Shown: positions 1 to 9,807, counted from the stretch's first letter. The stretch: 64,000 bases of DNA from DATKFM01 sp963851215 (GCA_963851215.1 CAWKOG010000021.1:124001-188000), one strand, 5' to 3'. Program-made: numbers and translations. Notes: generated by a model not told the origin, from the letters alone.

Positions 1-46
1 TGGGTGAAGCGGTCGAACAGATTGATGATGTCCTGATTGACGGTCA
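1..46 (-). CDS. N-terminus of probable dienelactone hydrolase family protein (partial)
   Basis: Only the first 15 codons are inside the window; the gene runs off the left edge. The peptide begins MTVNQDIINLFDRFT. A short leader of the form 'I-x-L-(F/Y)-D-x-(F/Y)-T' is typical of the N-terminus of exported dienelactone hydrolase (carboxymethylenebutenolidase-like) proteins, which is why that family is proposed. The ATG has a strong ribosome binding site (AAGGGAGGC) a few bases upstream. The identification rests on very few residues, so the product name is tentative, while the start itself is well supported. Confidence 0.45.
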
Positions 47-190
47 TACAAGCCTCCCTTGTCATAGCTTCGCCGTGGCGCATTCACTATTCAGCGCCAA
101 TGCAATTGCATATAGGAAGCAATAGCGCCGACGCCAACACGGGAGTCTCACGAGTTCGCGAGCAACTGCGCGGCCAATTCCGCGATTGGT

Positions 191-1450
191 CTAGAAACGA
201 TCGATGCGATAGGGGGCAAGATCCAGCCGCGCATCGCGGCCGGCGACGATGTCGGACAGGACCCGCCCCGTCACCCCGGCCAGCGTCAGGCCGAGATGTC
301 CATGGCCGAAACCGAAGAAGACGTTGGGATGCTTGCTGGATCGGTCGATGACCGGCAATGAGTCGGGCATGGAGGGCCGGAACCCCATCCAGGGCACGCC
401 GCCGGCCTCGTTCAGGCCCGGCAGCATGCGGCGGCCGCGCTCGGCGATGATGCGGGCCCGGGCGTAGTCAGGCGCGGCCTTAAGGCCGCCCAGCTCCACC
501 GTGCCAGCAAGGCGCAGGCCCTGCTCCAGCGGCGTCGCCACGAACGAGTATTCGCCGGAACAGATGGGCATGCGCGGCGCAACACCGGGGTTCGGATACA
601 TCATGTGATAGCCGCGCTCGGTATCCAGCAGCGGATCATGGCCGAGTTGCCGGCAGAGGGCGCGCGACCAGGCGCCGGCGGTGACGACCACGGCATCGGC
701 GTCGTGGCGGCCGGTGCGGGTCACCACGGCATTCGGATGGCCTTCGGTATCGAAGGCGAAACCGGTGACCTCCTCTTTCACCAGCCGGCCGCCATTGCGC
801 ACGAGATCCTCCGCGAGCACCCGCACCAGGCGGAAATTGTCCGTCACATAGGCGTTCTCGGGATGATAGATGCCGTGCTTGAAGATCGGCGCCAAGCTCG
901 GCTCGAGCTGCCGGATCTCCTCCGGCGGCAGGATGCGGTACTCCACGCCACGGCGGCGCTGGATTTCGAGGTCCGGCTGCGCCCCCCGGAACTTCTTGTC
1001 GGTCTCGTAGACGATCAGCCAGCCGGTGCGGCGGATCATGTCCTGGACGCCGGCCGACCGGATCAGCGGCCAGTAGGTTTCCAGCGCCTGCGCGCTGAGC
1101 GCGCGGAGCGCAATGGAGATCGCCTCCACGCGCTCCGGCGACGACGCGCGGACGAACTGCCAGAGCCAGGGCGCCAGCCGCGGCAGGTAATGCCAGCGCA
1201 AGGCCAGCGGCCCCAGCGGGTCCATCAACATGCCGGGCACGCGCTTCAGGATGCCGGGCGTCGCCACGGGCACGCAGGATTCGCCGGAGATGACGCTGGC
1301 ATTGCCCTTGGAGGCACCCTCCCCCGGACCTTCACGGTCGATCAGGGTGACGCGGTGGCCGTCCCGCTGGAGATAGAGCGCGGTGCAGACGCCGACGATA
1401 CCGGCGCCAATCACCGCGATGTGGCGCTGGCCTTGAGCCTGACTGGTCAT
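191..1450 (-). CDS. dadA: FAD-dependent D-amino acid dehydrogenase-like oxidoreductase
   Basis: A 419-residue protein of the DadA / DAO family. These enzymes oxidise D-amino acids or related secondary amines with FAD and pass electrons to the membrane chain. The N-terminus carries the dinucleotide-binding motif VIGAGIVGVCTALYLQRDGH with the acidic residue ending strand 2 (LIDRE). The C-terminal FAD contact region reads GHGHLGLTLAGVTGR, as in DadA. Length matches the family (about 410-430). It is intact, stands alone on this strand, and faces the cyclase gene across about 160 bp. The substrate cannot be read from sequence; sarcosine or hydroxyproline oxidase-like roles are possible alternatives. 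Confidence 0.8.
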   Translation of the reverse strand: MTSQAQGQRHIAVIGAGIVGVCTALYLQRDGHRVTLIDREGPGEGASKGNASVISGESCVPVATPGILKRVPGMLMDPLGPLALRWHYLPRLAPWLWQFVRASSPERVEAISIALRALSAQALETYWPLIRSAGVQDMIRRTGWLIVYETDKKFRGAQPDLEIQRRRGVEYRILPPEEIRQLEPSLAPIFKHGIYHPENAYVTDNFRLVRVLAEDLVRNGGRLVKEEVTGFAFDTEGHPNAVVTRTGRHDADAVVVTAGAWSRALCRQLGHDPLLDTERGYHMMYPNPGVAPRMPICSGEYSFVATPLEQGLRLAGTVELGGLKAAPDYARARIIAERGRRMLPGLNEAGGVPWMGFRPSMPDSLPVIDRSSKHPNVFFGFGHGHLGLTLAGVTGRVLSDIVAGRDARLDLAPYRIDRF

Positions 1451-1609
1451 GTGGGGATGGGTCCCGGAAGCTGGTTACTGCGCGGAAATCTATCCGCAAT
1501 TCAGGGGTGCACACAAATTTTACAGCGCCGGGATTGTTGGTTTTCGCCGCCGGGTTTCCTATATCCTCTGCCATGCGCCCGCGAATGGGCCTCTTTCCGG
1601 AGTTCCTTC

Positions 1610-2921
1610 ATGTCCGAAAAAACGAGCGCTGCCTCCCGGGTGCTGGTGGATCGCGCCACAAGCTGGCTGCTGGCCCAGGCGCTGACCGACGCCGATCTCG
1701 AAACCATCGTGCGCGGCTGCTGCGAGCGGCTGCATGGCGCCGGCATTCCGCTGGCGCGGGTGCATCTGTCCTTCTCGGTCCTGCATCCCCTGTACCGCGC
1801 CCTGGGCTTCACCTGGCGCCACAAGGAAGGATTGCAGGTGGAGGGCTACCGTCACACGGCCGACGGCAAGACCAACGACCGGTTCAAGGTCAGCCCCTAC
1901 TATCACATGATGAAGCACAAGCTGGAGCATCTGCGCCGCAAGCTCGACGCCGAGGCCTACAATGAATTTCCCATCTTCGGCGATCTCCACAAGGAAGGCC
2001 TCACCGACTACCTTGCTTTCGTCGCGCCGTTCGATGCGGCAAAACAGCAGGGCATGATGGGCTCCTGGTCCACCAACAGCCGGGAAGGGTTCAGCGACGA
2101 CGAGATCGAAGCGCTGATCCGCGTGCAGGACCGCCTGGCCGTCGCCGCCAAAATGGCGGTGCGCGGTGACGTGGCAAAAAGCGCGTTGATGACCTATCTG
2201 GGGCCGAACGCCGGCCAGCGCGTTCTGGCGGGCCAGATCAAGCGCGGCGACGGCGAGACGATCCGGGCCGCAATCGTTTGGGGCGATCTGCGCAATTCCA
2301 CCGCGATGGCGGAGCAGCTCGGGCGGCAGAGCTACATCGACAATCTGAACGCCTTCTTCGACAACGTCTCGGGCTCCGTCGCCGATGCCGGCGGCGAGAT
2401 TCTCGGCTTTGTCGGCGATGGCTTCCTCGCCATCTTTCCTTGCGAGCGCAACCAGAAGGAATCCACCGAGGCCTGCCAGCTCGCCCTGGCGGGCGCACAG
2501 GAGGCGGTGAACCGCATGGAAGTCAGCGAACCGCTCGCGCATCGGTGGCGGCGAGCTACCGCTGGGGTTCGGCATCGGCCTGCATATCGGCAATGTCATG
2601 TTCGGCAATGTCGGCCTTCCCGACCGATTGTCCTTCTCGGTGTTCGGTTCCGCCGTCAATGAGGCAACGCGGCTGGAGCAACTCACCAAGAAGTTCGGTT
2701 CGCCCCTGATCGCCAGCGCCGCCTTCCGAGATTACTGCGGCGGCGATTGGGAGCCGCTGGGCAATGAAATCCTTCGCGGCAGCGACAGTCCCATGGATGT
2801 CTACCGGCCGGCGGCGAAGGACGGGGTGATGAAGGGCTTCAACGTCGTGCGGCGCGACCGCTCGCGGCACCTCAGCGACGCCGAGGCTGTCGTGGTCCTG
2901 CACCGGGACGATGCCGCCTAG
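1610..2921 (+). CDS. Class III adenylate/guanylate cyclase (one frameshift)
   Basis: About 436 residues once one extra base near 2535-2543 is removed. The first 200 or so residues form an uncharacterised sensory region without obvious membrane segments. The C-terminal half is a class III cyclase catalytic domain that makes cAMP or cGMP. It has the first metal-binding aspartate in WGDLRNST, the second in GFVGDGFLAIF, and the GIGLHIGNVMFGNVG segment followed by FGSAVNEATR. The break falls between the metal site and that segment, so the protein as written would be dead. The start at 1610 follows an AT-poor leader; longer upstream reading is antisense to dadA. The stop overlaps the end of the convergent recO by 3 bases. 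Confidence 0.8.
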
Positions 2922-3703
2922 GCGGCGCGCCGTGCCAGTTTATCCAGCAAGCGTTCCCGCGCCGGCGGCAGGCCGCGGCGCTTCTCGGCCTGACCGTTCT
3001 CCCGGCCGCCGACGGCCGGCAGATGGCTGAAAACATTCTGCTCGAGGAAGTATCCCGTCACCTTCAGGCCGGCGAGCAGATCGGCGCGGGTAACCGGTGC
3101 CGCGGCATCCGCGCCCGGCAATAGGAATGCCGGCAGCGATAGCAGGCGCTCGCGGTAGGGCGCTGCGGCTGCCGTTGAAACGGCGCGGCCGGACTTCGGC
3201 GAAACATGGGTCAGGCCGGTGGTAACACCTGTCGCCGCGCAACTGGCCAGATCCAGGCCGTAGCCGAGATCGGTCAGCACCGTGGCCTCAAAGCGCGCGA
3301 ACATGGCGCCCCACACCTCGACACCGGTCCCGCCGCGCAGAGCCTGAATCAGGGCGGCTAGGTCGTCGTAGATGCGCCGGTGGGGCTCGCGCTCCGGCAA
3401 GGCCGCATCCACCAGCGCCAGCGCCGCCGTCAGCCCCGCCAGCCGCAGATCGTCGTCCAGCAGGTCCGCCGACCAGCCTTCCACCAGTTCGCAAGTCATA
3501 TAGCCGAGATGCTCCGCCAGCCGCGCCCGCCAGGTGGCCTGGAGGAGGTTTCCGGGCTGCAGCGTGGCCCGCAGCCGCCGCCCGCCGCCGCCCGGCACCA
3601 GTCCGGCGTGGCGGCCATAGCCCGGCGTCAGCAGCGATGCGATCGCCGCGCTCTCGCCATGGCGCCGCGCCGACAGAAGGATGCCCTGGTCGGTCCATTC
3701 CAT
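2918..3703 (-). CDS. recO: DNA repair protein RecO
   Basis: A 261-residue RecO, which helps RecR load RecA at gaps during RecF-pathway recombination. The N-terminal OB-fold begins MEWTDQGILLSARRHGESAA with the usual 'G-x-L-L-(S/R)-x-R' pattern, followed by the glycine-rich LVPGGGGRR loop. The helical C-terminal region has the typical LTDLGYGLDLASCAATG segment. Length is normal. In many alphaproteobacteria recO follows era and rnc directly. Here it is separated from era by about 9 kb of unrelated genes, so the usual cluster has been split. Intact, no internal frameshift seen. Confidence 0.88.
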   Translation of the reverse strand: MEWTDQGILLSARRHGESAAIASLLTPGYGRHAGLVPGGGGRRLRATLQPGNLLQATWRARLAEHLGYMTCELVEGWSADLLDDDLRLAGLTAALALVDAALPEREPHRRIYDDLAALIQALRGGTGVEVWGAMFARFEATVLTDLGYGLDLASCAATGVTTGLTHVSPKSGRAVSTAAAAPYRERLLSLPAFLLPGADAAAPVTRADLLAGLKVTGYFLEQNVFSHLPAVGGRENGQAEKRRGLPPARERLLDKLARRAA

Positions 3704-3850
3704 CCGCCAAGGCTAGCCGAACCGGAGGGCCGCCGCCATGTACAGCCTTCATCGAAATATCAAGCGGCGCTCACGTGTTTGTCACGCGCCGGCTTCCATA
3801 GTCCCGGGCACGAATCCCCGTCACCCCTCTTCGAAATGCAGGAGGCTCTT

Positions 3851-5458
3851 ATGGCACGCATTCGGTTCCGTTACGGTCTTTCCCGTCGATCCCTGCTGCG
3901 GCGCTCGGCCGCGATCGGCGTTGCCGCCATCGGAGGCGCGATCCCGCTCCTCTGGTCCGGCCGGGCGCCAGCCCTTGTCACCGGCGAGACGATGCGGCCC
4001 GGCATGCCCCACGGCGTGATGAGCGGCGATGTCAGCAGCGACGGCGCCGTGATCTGGAGCCGCTGCGACCGGCCGGCCCGGCTATCGTCGAATACGATTC
4101 CAGCGACAAGTTCACCAATATCCGCCGCCTGGTCGGCCCCGCGGCGCTGCCGGAGACGGACTTCACCGCGCGCGCCGTGCTGACCGATCTGGCGCCGGGC
4201 GAGCGCGTGTTCTATCGCGCCTCGTTCGAAGATCTCAGCGACCTCAAGACCGTGAGTGAGCCAATTCTCGGCACCTTCCGCACCGCGCCAGCGCAGATGC
4301 AGGACATCAACATCGTCTGGGGCGGCGATACCGCCGGCCAAGGCTGGGGCATCAATCTGGAGTGGGGCGGCATGAAGATCCACGAGACCATGCGCGCGCA
4401 GAACCCCGATTTGTTCATCCATTCCGGCGACTACATCTATGCCGATGGGCCGATCGAGGCGGAGAAGAAGGAAGCCGACGGCGCACTCTGGAAGAACGTG
4501 GTCATCGAAGAGAAGTCCAAAGTCGCGGAGACGCTCGCAGAGTTCCGCGGCAACTATAAGTACAATTTAATGGACGAGCATTTCCGGCGGCTTAACACGG
4601 AAGTGCCGCAGATCGTGCAGTGGGACGATCACGAGACCTCCAACAACTGGTATCCGAGGGAGATGTTCGGCGCCAAGGAGAAGGAGAAGGGTTATACGGA
4701 GTTGAGTGTGCCTCTGCTGTCGGCGAGGGCGAAGCGGGCCTTCTTCGAATATACGCCGGTGCGGTTGAATGCCGCCGACGGCGAGCGGATCTACCGCACG
4801 ATAAACTATGGACCGCTGCTCGACATCTTCGTGCTGGACATGCGCAGCTATCGCGCGGCCAATAGCGCCAACCGCCAGGGCGTGCCCAGCGCAGAAACCG
4901 AATTCCTCGGCCGTCGGCAGGTCGCGTGGCTGAAGGAGGCGCTGATGACCTCTAAGGCCAGATGGAAAATCATCGCCGCCGACATGCCCATTGGAGATCC
5001 TGGTCCCCGACGGCGATGTGAATTTCGAGGCGATCGCGAACGGCGACGGGCCGGCGCTCGGCCGCGAATATGAGATCGCCGATCTGCTGCGCTTTCTGAA
5101 GATGAATGGCATCCGGAACACGGTCTGGCTGACGGCCGATGTGCACTATGCTGCCGCCCACTATTACGATCCCAACCGGGCGCAGTATCAGGATTTCCTG
5201 CCGTTCTGGGAATTCGTCGCCGGGCCGCTGAATGCCGGCAGTTTCGGCCCCAACAAGCTGGACAATACCTTCGGGCCGCAGGTGATGTTCGTGAAGGCGC
5301 CGCCGGAGGGGCAATCCAACCTGTCGCCAAGGGCCGGCCTGCAGTTCTTCGGCCAAGTGAAGATCAACGGCATGACCGGCGCCATGACAGTGATGCTGAA
5401 GGATCTGGAGGGTCAGGAGATCTACAAGACCGACCTCAACCCGGAACCCCAGGCCTAG
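3851..5458 (+). CDS. phoD: PhoD-like metallophosphatase, Tat-exported (two frameshifts)
   Basis: About 535 residues after correcting two indels: one base missing near 4080 and one extra near 5000. The N-terminus has a twin-arginine signal, LSRRSLLRRSAAIG, followed by a hydrophobic stretch, so the enzyme should be exported folded. PhoD enzymes are Fe/Ca-dependent alkaline phosphatases or phosphodiesterases. Conserved metal-site blocks are visible in order: WGGDTAGQ, HSGDYIYADGPI, WDDHETSNNWY and LTADVHYAAAHYYDP. Restoring the second break gives the family motif DMPIG-LVPDG. The start at 3851 has an AGGAGG 7 bases upstream. It lies alone after divergent recO. Confidence 0.85.
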
Positions 5459-5483
5459 CTCCGGACGGGCTGCCGATCCGCCT

Positions 5484-5873
5484 TCAGCGGCGGTGGCAGA
5501 CCGCCTCGATCCGGTTGCCGTCGGGATCCAGCAGGAAGGCGGCGTAATAGGCCTCGTGATACTTCGGACGCGGTCCCGGCGGCCCGTCGCAGCGGCCGCC
5601 GCTGGCGACGCCGGCGGCGTGGAAGGCATCGACGGCGGCGCGCTCCCGGGCGGCGAAGCACCAATGGCGGTTGTCGGATTTCACCATGCCGGTGGATTTC
5701 CGCACGGTCATGTAGCTGCGGCCGTCATCGTCGGGGCCGTTGCGGAAGCCGTAGCCGACCGCCTCGTCCTCGCGCCAGACGCAGGGAATGCCCAACGCCG
5801 CCATGATGGCGTCGTAGAACGGCGCCGCGCGCGCCATGTCGCTGACGGTGATGGAAACATGATCGACAATCAT
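5484..5873 (-). CDS. VOC (glyoxalase/bleomycin resistance fold) family protein
   Basis: A 129-residue single-domain vicinal-oxygen-chelate protein. It begins MIVDHVSITVSDMARAAPFY, the standard first beta-alpha unit with a metal-ligand histidine (DHV), and ends with FLLDPDGNRIEAVCH, where the second-module glutamate ligand sits. VOC proteins include glyoxalases, dioxygenases and antibiotic-binding proteins; this small form resembles the many uncharacterised lactoylglutathione-lyase-like members. Substrate is unknown. The stop lies 25 bases from the end of phoD on the opposite strand. An open frame extends far upstream, but that extension is antisense to the next two genes and is not real. Confidence 0.75.
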   Translation of the reverse strand: MIVDHVSITVSDMARAAPFYDAIMAALGIPCVWREDEAVGYGFRNGPDDDGRSYMTVRKSTGMVKSDNRHWCFAARERAAVDAFHAAGVASGGRCDGPPGPRPKYHEAYYAAFLLDPDGNRIEAVCHRR

Positions 5874-6083
5874 GGAAATCGCCGGCTCTCCAGATATGCG
5901 AATCGAATCGGCGGGCAGCTTATGGAGCGGGCCGCTGGGCGGCAAATCCGGGGCGATGATGAGATCCGGCGGATTGGGCCTGACCAAGAGGCCACTTGCC
6001 GCGCCGGCCGGCGATAGGGGAATATGCGTCGCCATGATCTGCTGGCAATGCGCAACGTCAGGTAAAGTTCCCTGAAAATCACT

Positions 6084-6710
6084 ATGGTCCACAAACCCCT
6101 GATAACTCTCGCGGCGGCATTCTGTATTGGCCTCGGCGCCTGTGCCGAGGTCGAGGAAACGCGCGTTGCCAAGAAGCTCGATCCCAATCCGACGCCGGCG
6201 AGCTTCAAGGCCTGCTACGGCAACTCCTGCCGGCTGCACAGCCAGGTCAATCTGTCCGCCGAACAGTGGCAGGAGGTGCGCGCGGTGTTCGATCCGGCGC
6301 CGGCCGATGCGCTGGCGGAGCGCCGCGCGGTGGCGCGGGCCATCGCGGTGCTCGAACGCTTCACAGGCGAGCAGACCGGCACTTCGGAGGACGCGCCGGG
6401 CATGGGCGTTCATTTCAACCCCGACGGGCAGCTGGACTGCATCGACGAGAGCACGAACTCCACGGCCTATCTGCGGATGATGGCGGCGGACGGGCTGATC
6501 AAATTTCACGGTATCGGCTTCCCCACGCACCGTTTCGTGCTGAGTGCCTGGGGACCGAGCAACACGGCGACCATGCGCGAAAATGCCACCAGCAAGCGAT
6601 ATGCCGTCGAGTCCTATTTCCGCGAGAACGGCGAGCCGGCCTATGTCATGCCGCTGGAAATCTGGATCGAAGGCTGGACTCCCAGCGACGGCGATCCGCC
6701 GGAGACATGA
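6084..6710 (+). CDS. Uncharacterised lipoprotein
   Basis: A 208-residue protein that I do not recognise. It starts with a lipoprotein signal: a basic-hydrophobic stretch ending in GLGAC (cysteine at about residue 19), so it is probably lipid-anchored in the envelope. The mature part contains two further cysteines close together (KACYGNSC), a segment NLSAEQWQEVRAVFDPAP, and a run of tryptophan-containing strands towards the C-terminus. The pattern suggests a small transglutaminase- or hydrolase-like fold at most, and no catalytic motif can be named. It is followed after 4 bases by another exported protein gene, so the two form a likely operon. Confidence 0.6.
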   Translation: MVHKPLITLAAAFCIGLGACAEVEETRVAKKLDPNPTPASFKACYGNSCRLHSQVNLSAEQWQEVRAVFDPAPADALAERRAVARAIAVLERFTGEQTGTSEDAPGMGVHFNPDGQLDCIDESTNSTAYLRMMAADGLIKFHGIGFPTHRFVLSAWGPSNTATMRENATSKRYAVESYFRENGEPAYVMPLEIWIEGWTPSDGDPPET

Positions 6711-6714
6711 GGCG

Positions 6715-7344
6715 ATGGGCGCTGGCTTGGTGAACCGCGCCGGGGTCTTGCCGCTTTCGATCCTGTTACTCTGTGCGCCGCGAGCCGGTGCCGACACCGA
6801 GGTCCCGCTGTTCACCGCACAGCGGGACGCCTGCGAGATCAAGGCCACCTCGACTTCGCAATGGCGGACGATCATCTTCCGCATCGCGCCGCTCCCGGGT
6901 GCTTCGCGGCCCTGTGTGGTGACACAGAATGATACCGCGGGATTGATTGGCCTCGCCTTTGCCACGCTCGCCCTCAATGAATTGGATATGGAAGGCGGTA
7001 CCTATCGTTCCATCTTCCTCGGGCGATTGATCGACTATGAATGGCTGAGCCGCCACCTGTCCAAATATGCCGAGCGCGAAGCGGATTGGTCGACGGCAAT
7101 GGGCAAGACGAAGAACGGCGAGCGGGCAGAAGCCTATGTGCAGCGCGTGCTGGGTGTCCTGCCCGTTCTCGATCCCATTGATGAGGCGTTAAAACCCTAT
7201 GGCTATCGCGCCGCCGGATTCAGTTGCGAAAAGGCGATGGTCAGTGGGCCTGATACCAGGGACTTCCAGCCGTCCTGGGTGGCAGCGGACAAGCGGCTGC
7301 CCTTCGATGCGCTGTGCCATCTGGTGCTGAAGCCGCTGCAATAG
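6715..7344 (+). CDS. Uncharacterised exported protein
   Basis: A 209-residue protein of unknown function. The N-terminus is a Sec signal peptide with a hydrophobic core (VLPLSILLLCA) and probable cleavage after RAGA. The mature part has four cysteines (ACEI, PCVV, SCEK, LCHL), compatible with disulfides in the periplasm. It begins 4 bases after the stop of the upstream lipoprotein gene, and reading continues across the junction in a way typical of co-translated pairs. No enzymatic motif is visible. The pairing with a lipoprotein suggests a joint envelope function, which is inference only. Confidence 0.6.
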   Translation: MGAGLVNRAGVLPLSILLLCAPRAGADTEVPLFTAQRDACEIKATSTSQWRTIIFRIAPLPGASRPCVVTQNDTAGLIGLAFATLALNELDMEGGTYRSIFLGRLIDYEWLSRHLSKYAEREADWSTAMGKTKNGERAEAYVQRVLGVLPVLDPIDEALKPYGYRAAGFSCEKAMVSGPDTRDFQPSWVAADKRLPFDALCHLVLKPLQ

Positions 7345-7375
7345 CGTGGAGTATATTGCGCTGCCAACAGATTGT

Positions 7376-7447
7376 CCCCTCGCCCGCGGAGCGGGAGAGG
7401 GATGCCACATTCGCGTTCAGCGAATGTGGCTGGGTGAGGGCGAGGGG
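7376..7447. repeat. Palindromic intergenic repeat, copy 1
   Basis: A 72-base hyphenated palindrome. Outer arms are CCCCTCGCCC (7376-7385) and GGGCGAGGGG (7438-7447), a perfect 10-base inverted repeat. An inner perfect 11-base stem, GCCACATTCGC (7404-7414) and GCGAATGTGGC (7420-7430), closes on a 5-base loop. It lies 31 bases after the stop of the exported protein gene and could act as a terminator or as a mobile intergenic repeat. A diverged copy in the opposite orientation follows 65 bases later. Confidence 0.7.
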
Positions 7448-7511
7448 TAAACTTTAGCGTCGATTTTTTTTCCTTTGCGTCCACATTCGCGCGAGCGGCA
7501 ACATCGGCGCC

Positions 7512-7584
7512 AGCCCCCTCACCCGCCACATCCGCTGGACGCGGATGTGGCGTGCCTCTCCCCCACTTCGTGGTGGCGAGGCGA
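7512..7584. repeat. Palindromic intergenic repeat, copy 2 (inverted)
   Basis: The reverse complement of this 73-base stretch aligns with the copy at 7376-7447 over most of its length, including the GGGAGAGG and GGGTGAGGG blocks. The inner stem is GCCACATCCGC (7525-7535) and GCGGATGTGGC (7541-7551) with loop TGGAC. Differences between copies sit in pairs on both sides of the stem (ATTCGC versus ATCCGC and its partner), which implies that the hairpin, not just the sequence, is maintained. Confidence 0.65.
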
Positions 7585-7619
7585 CAATACCGTTTGATGC
7601 TACTTTGACAGATCGAGGT

Positions 7620-9680
7620 TCAGGCCAACTCGACCAACTCCCGCTGGAACGGCACGCCTTCCGTCGGCGGCGCATCGGCTTCCCGCGCATAGCGATGGCC
7701 GGCATAGACGGCGGCGGCGATCGTCGAAGGCGCCAGGCAATCGCCGATGCGGGTGAGCGAGCGGATGCCGGAGTCCTTAAGGCGAGCAGAGTCCGCAGTG
7801 AGGTCGTGATAGAGCGCGTCGTTCGGCAGGCGCATGGTCACCAGCAGCAATGAGGCGCAGGGCAGTGAGCGCTCCCGGCCGCTCTGGATATGCAGAACGC
7901 GCGCCCCGCCATTCGCAGTAGACGTCAACGCATGCTTCTCGACGATGTTCACGCCGATCTCGTAAAGGCGCTGTTCGATCCAGCCTTGCTCCAGCGTGGC
8001 GTGGGTCCATTTCGATACATCGGCTGCCGGCGTTACAAGAGTGACGTCCAGCCCCTGCAACCGTAGCTTCTCCGCCAACACCCCGCCGAGATAGTAGTGG
8101 TCGTCGTCGAAGATCACGACCGGGCCTTCGAGGCGCCGGCCGGCGAAGACGTCTTCGGGCGTGAACACGCTGCCGTCGTTCAGTCCGGACAGCGGCGCAC
8201 TGTGCCAGCGGCCGACACCGTCGCGGCGCCAGGTGCCGCCGGTCGCCAGGACGACCTTCTGAAAGCCGAACTCCAAAATCTCCGGCGCGCTGAGGCGGCT
8301 TTCGAGATAGACCTGCACATTGGCCATGCGTTGGATCTGCTGCACCCGGTAGTCGCCCACGCGGCCCCAAGTCGCGAGCCCCGGCAGCCGGCTCTCGTCG
8401 GCGACGCGGCCGCCCAGGATGTCCCGCGCCTCGGCCAGCGTGACCTCATAGCCGCGCTGCCCCAGCGCTCGCGCACATTCGAGGCCCGCAGGCCCCGCGC
8501 CGACAATCAGCACTTTGTCTTCAGAGCCCCGCGCCGGAATGATTTCCGGATGCCAGCCCTTGCGCCATTCCTCGCCGATGGTGGGATTCTGCGTGCAGCG
8601 CATGGGCACGATGGTGAAGTCCGAGGTCACGCACATGTTGCAGCCGATGCATTCCCGGATGTCATCGATGCGGCCTTCCTCAATCTTCTTCGGCAGGAAG
8701 GGATCGGCGATCGATGGCCGCGCCGCGCCGATGAAATCCAACACACCGCGCCTTATCTGCGAGACCATGGTGTCCGGCGAGGTGAAACGTCCGACACCGA
8801 CAACAGGCTTGCGCGTGAACTTTTTGACGAAGGAGATGAACTCTTCCTGGGACCCTTCCGGCCCGAAGCGCGAGGGCACGGAGTCCCGGCGCCATTCCCG
8901 GACATTGACGTCCCATAGATCGGGCAGCTCGGCGAGCATTTCAATGGCGGCACGGGATTCCGCCATGTCCGGCTCGCCGTTGGCCGATAGATAGTCGACC
9001 GTGAATCGCAGGGCGATGGCGCAGGTCGATCCCACGGCCTCGCGCGCCTCCTCCAGAACCTCGCGTGTCAACCGGACGCGATTTTCCAGGCCGCCGCCAT
9101 ACTCATCCGTGCGCCGGTTGCGCACCGGCGAAAAGAAATCGCCGATCAGCGAGCTGCCGGGATGGCAATAGGCATAGATGACGTCGAAGCCGGCCTTCTG
9201 CGCCCGCAGCGCGGCATCCCGGTGCCAGCGGCGAAAGGCCTTGATATCGGCCTTGTCCATGGCGCGTGCCTGAACCGGATAGTCGCCCGCCCAGACCGGC
9301 TGATGAGCGACGCCGATCGGCACTTCGCGGCTGTAGAGGCAGGCATCGCGCGGGCCGGTATGGACGAGTTCGATAGCCGCCAGCGCGCCATGCGCATGCA
9401 CACCCTCATTCATGCGCGCGAAGATGGGGATATCGCGATCGTCCCACAGGCGGCCTTCGATCAGCGGGGTCATGTCGCCGGAGGGATGGATATCCGTCTC
9501 TTCGGTGCAGACTACGGCCCAGCCGCCCTCGGCCTTCATGCGGCGCATCGCGGCCATGGTGCTGGGATAGCTCATGCCCATGCCGTTGCAGTGGGCCACC
9601 TGGATGAAGCGGTTCTTGGCGGTGACCGGACCGATGCGGACGGGCTCGAACAGGATATCGTAGCGCGGATCGCGGGGCAT
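7620..9680 (-). CDS. Trimethylamine/dimethylamine dehydrogenase-like iron-sulfur flavoprotein
   Basis: A 686-residue enzyme of the NADH:flavin oxidoreductase / TMADH family. The TIM barrel (about residues 1-370) binds FMN. A cysteine at residue 31 in QVAHCNGMG sits where TMADH carries its 6-S-cysteinyl-FMN link. Four cysteines of a 4Fe-4S cluster appear in ECIGCNMCV and MRCTQNPTIGEEWRKGWHPE. The C-terminal half has a second dinucleotide fold (LIVGAGPAGLECARALGQRG). TMADH, dimethylamine dehydrogenase and histamine dehydrogenase oxidatively remove amine groups and pass electrons to ETF. Which amine is used cannot be told; 2,4-dienoyl-CoA reductase is a less likely alternative because that subfamily lacks the flavin-linking cysteine. 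Confidence 0.85.
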   Translation of the reverse strand: MPRDPRYDILFEPVRIGPVTAKNRFIQVAHCNGMGMSYPSTMAAMRRMKAEGGWAVVCTEETDIHPSGDMTPLIEGRLWDDRDIPIFARMNEGVHAHGALAAIELVHTGPRDACLYSREVPIGVAHQPVWAGDYPVQARAMDKADIKAFRRWHRDAALRAQKAGFDVIYAYCHPGSSLIGDFFSPVRNRRTDEYGGGLENRVRLTREVLEEAREAVGSTCAIALRFTVDYLSANGEPDMAESRAAIEMLAELPDLWDVNVREWRRDSVPSRFGPEGSQEEFISFVKKFTRKPVVGVGRFTSPDTMVSQIRRGVLDFIGAARPSIADPFLPKKIEEGRIDDIRECIGCNMCVTSDFTIVPMRCTQNPTIGEEWRKGWHPEIIPARGSEDKVLIVGAGPAGLECARALGQRGYEVTLAEARDILGGRVADESRLPGLATWGRVGDYRVQQIQRMANVQVYLESRLSAPEILEFGFQKVVLATGGTWRRDGVGRWHSAPLSGLNDGSVFTPEDVFAGRRLEGPVVIFDDDHYYLGGVLAEKLRLQGLDVTLVTPAADVSKWTHATLEQGWIEQRLYEIGVNIVEKHALTSTANGGARVLHIQSGRERSLPCASLLLVTMRLPNDALYHDLTADSARLKDSGIRSLTRIGDCLAPSTIAAAVYAGHRYAREADAPPTEGVPFQRELVELA

Positions 9681-9807
9681 GATTGGCTTTCCGGTGACGG
9701 GGAATTGAGTGCTGTCGCGCGACTCTGCGACGCGCCCCTGGCGGAAGCAAGGGAGGCGGGAAACCAGTTCCTTAGAGTGGTCCCCGCACTATTTGAATGA
9801 TCATCTA

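Noticed and set aside
605..1609. Coding extension upstream of the cyclase
   Set aside because: This stretch is antisense to the DadA-like gene and has no cyclase features. The cyclase starts at 1610.
5874..6977. Long minus-strand extension of the VOC protein
   Set aside because: It is antisense to two exported-protein genes with signal peptides; the VOC fold starts at 5873.
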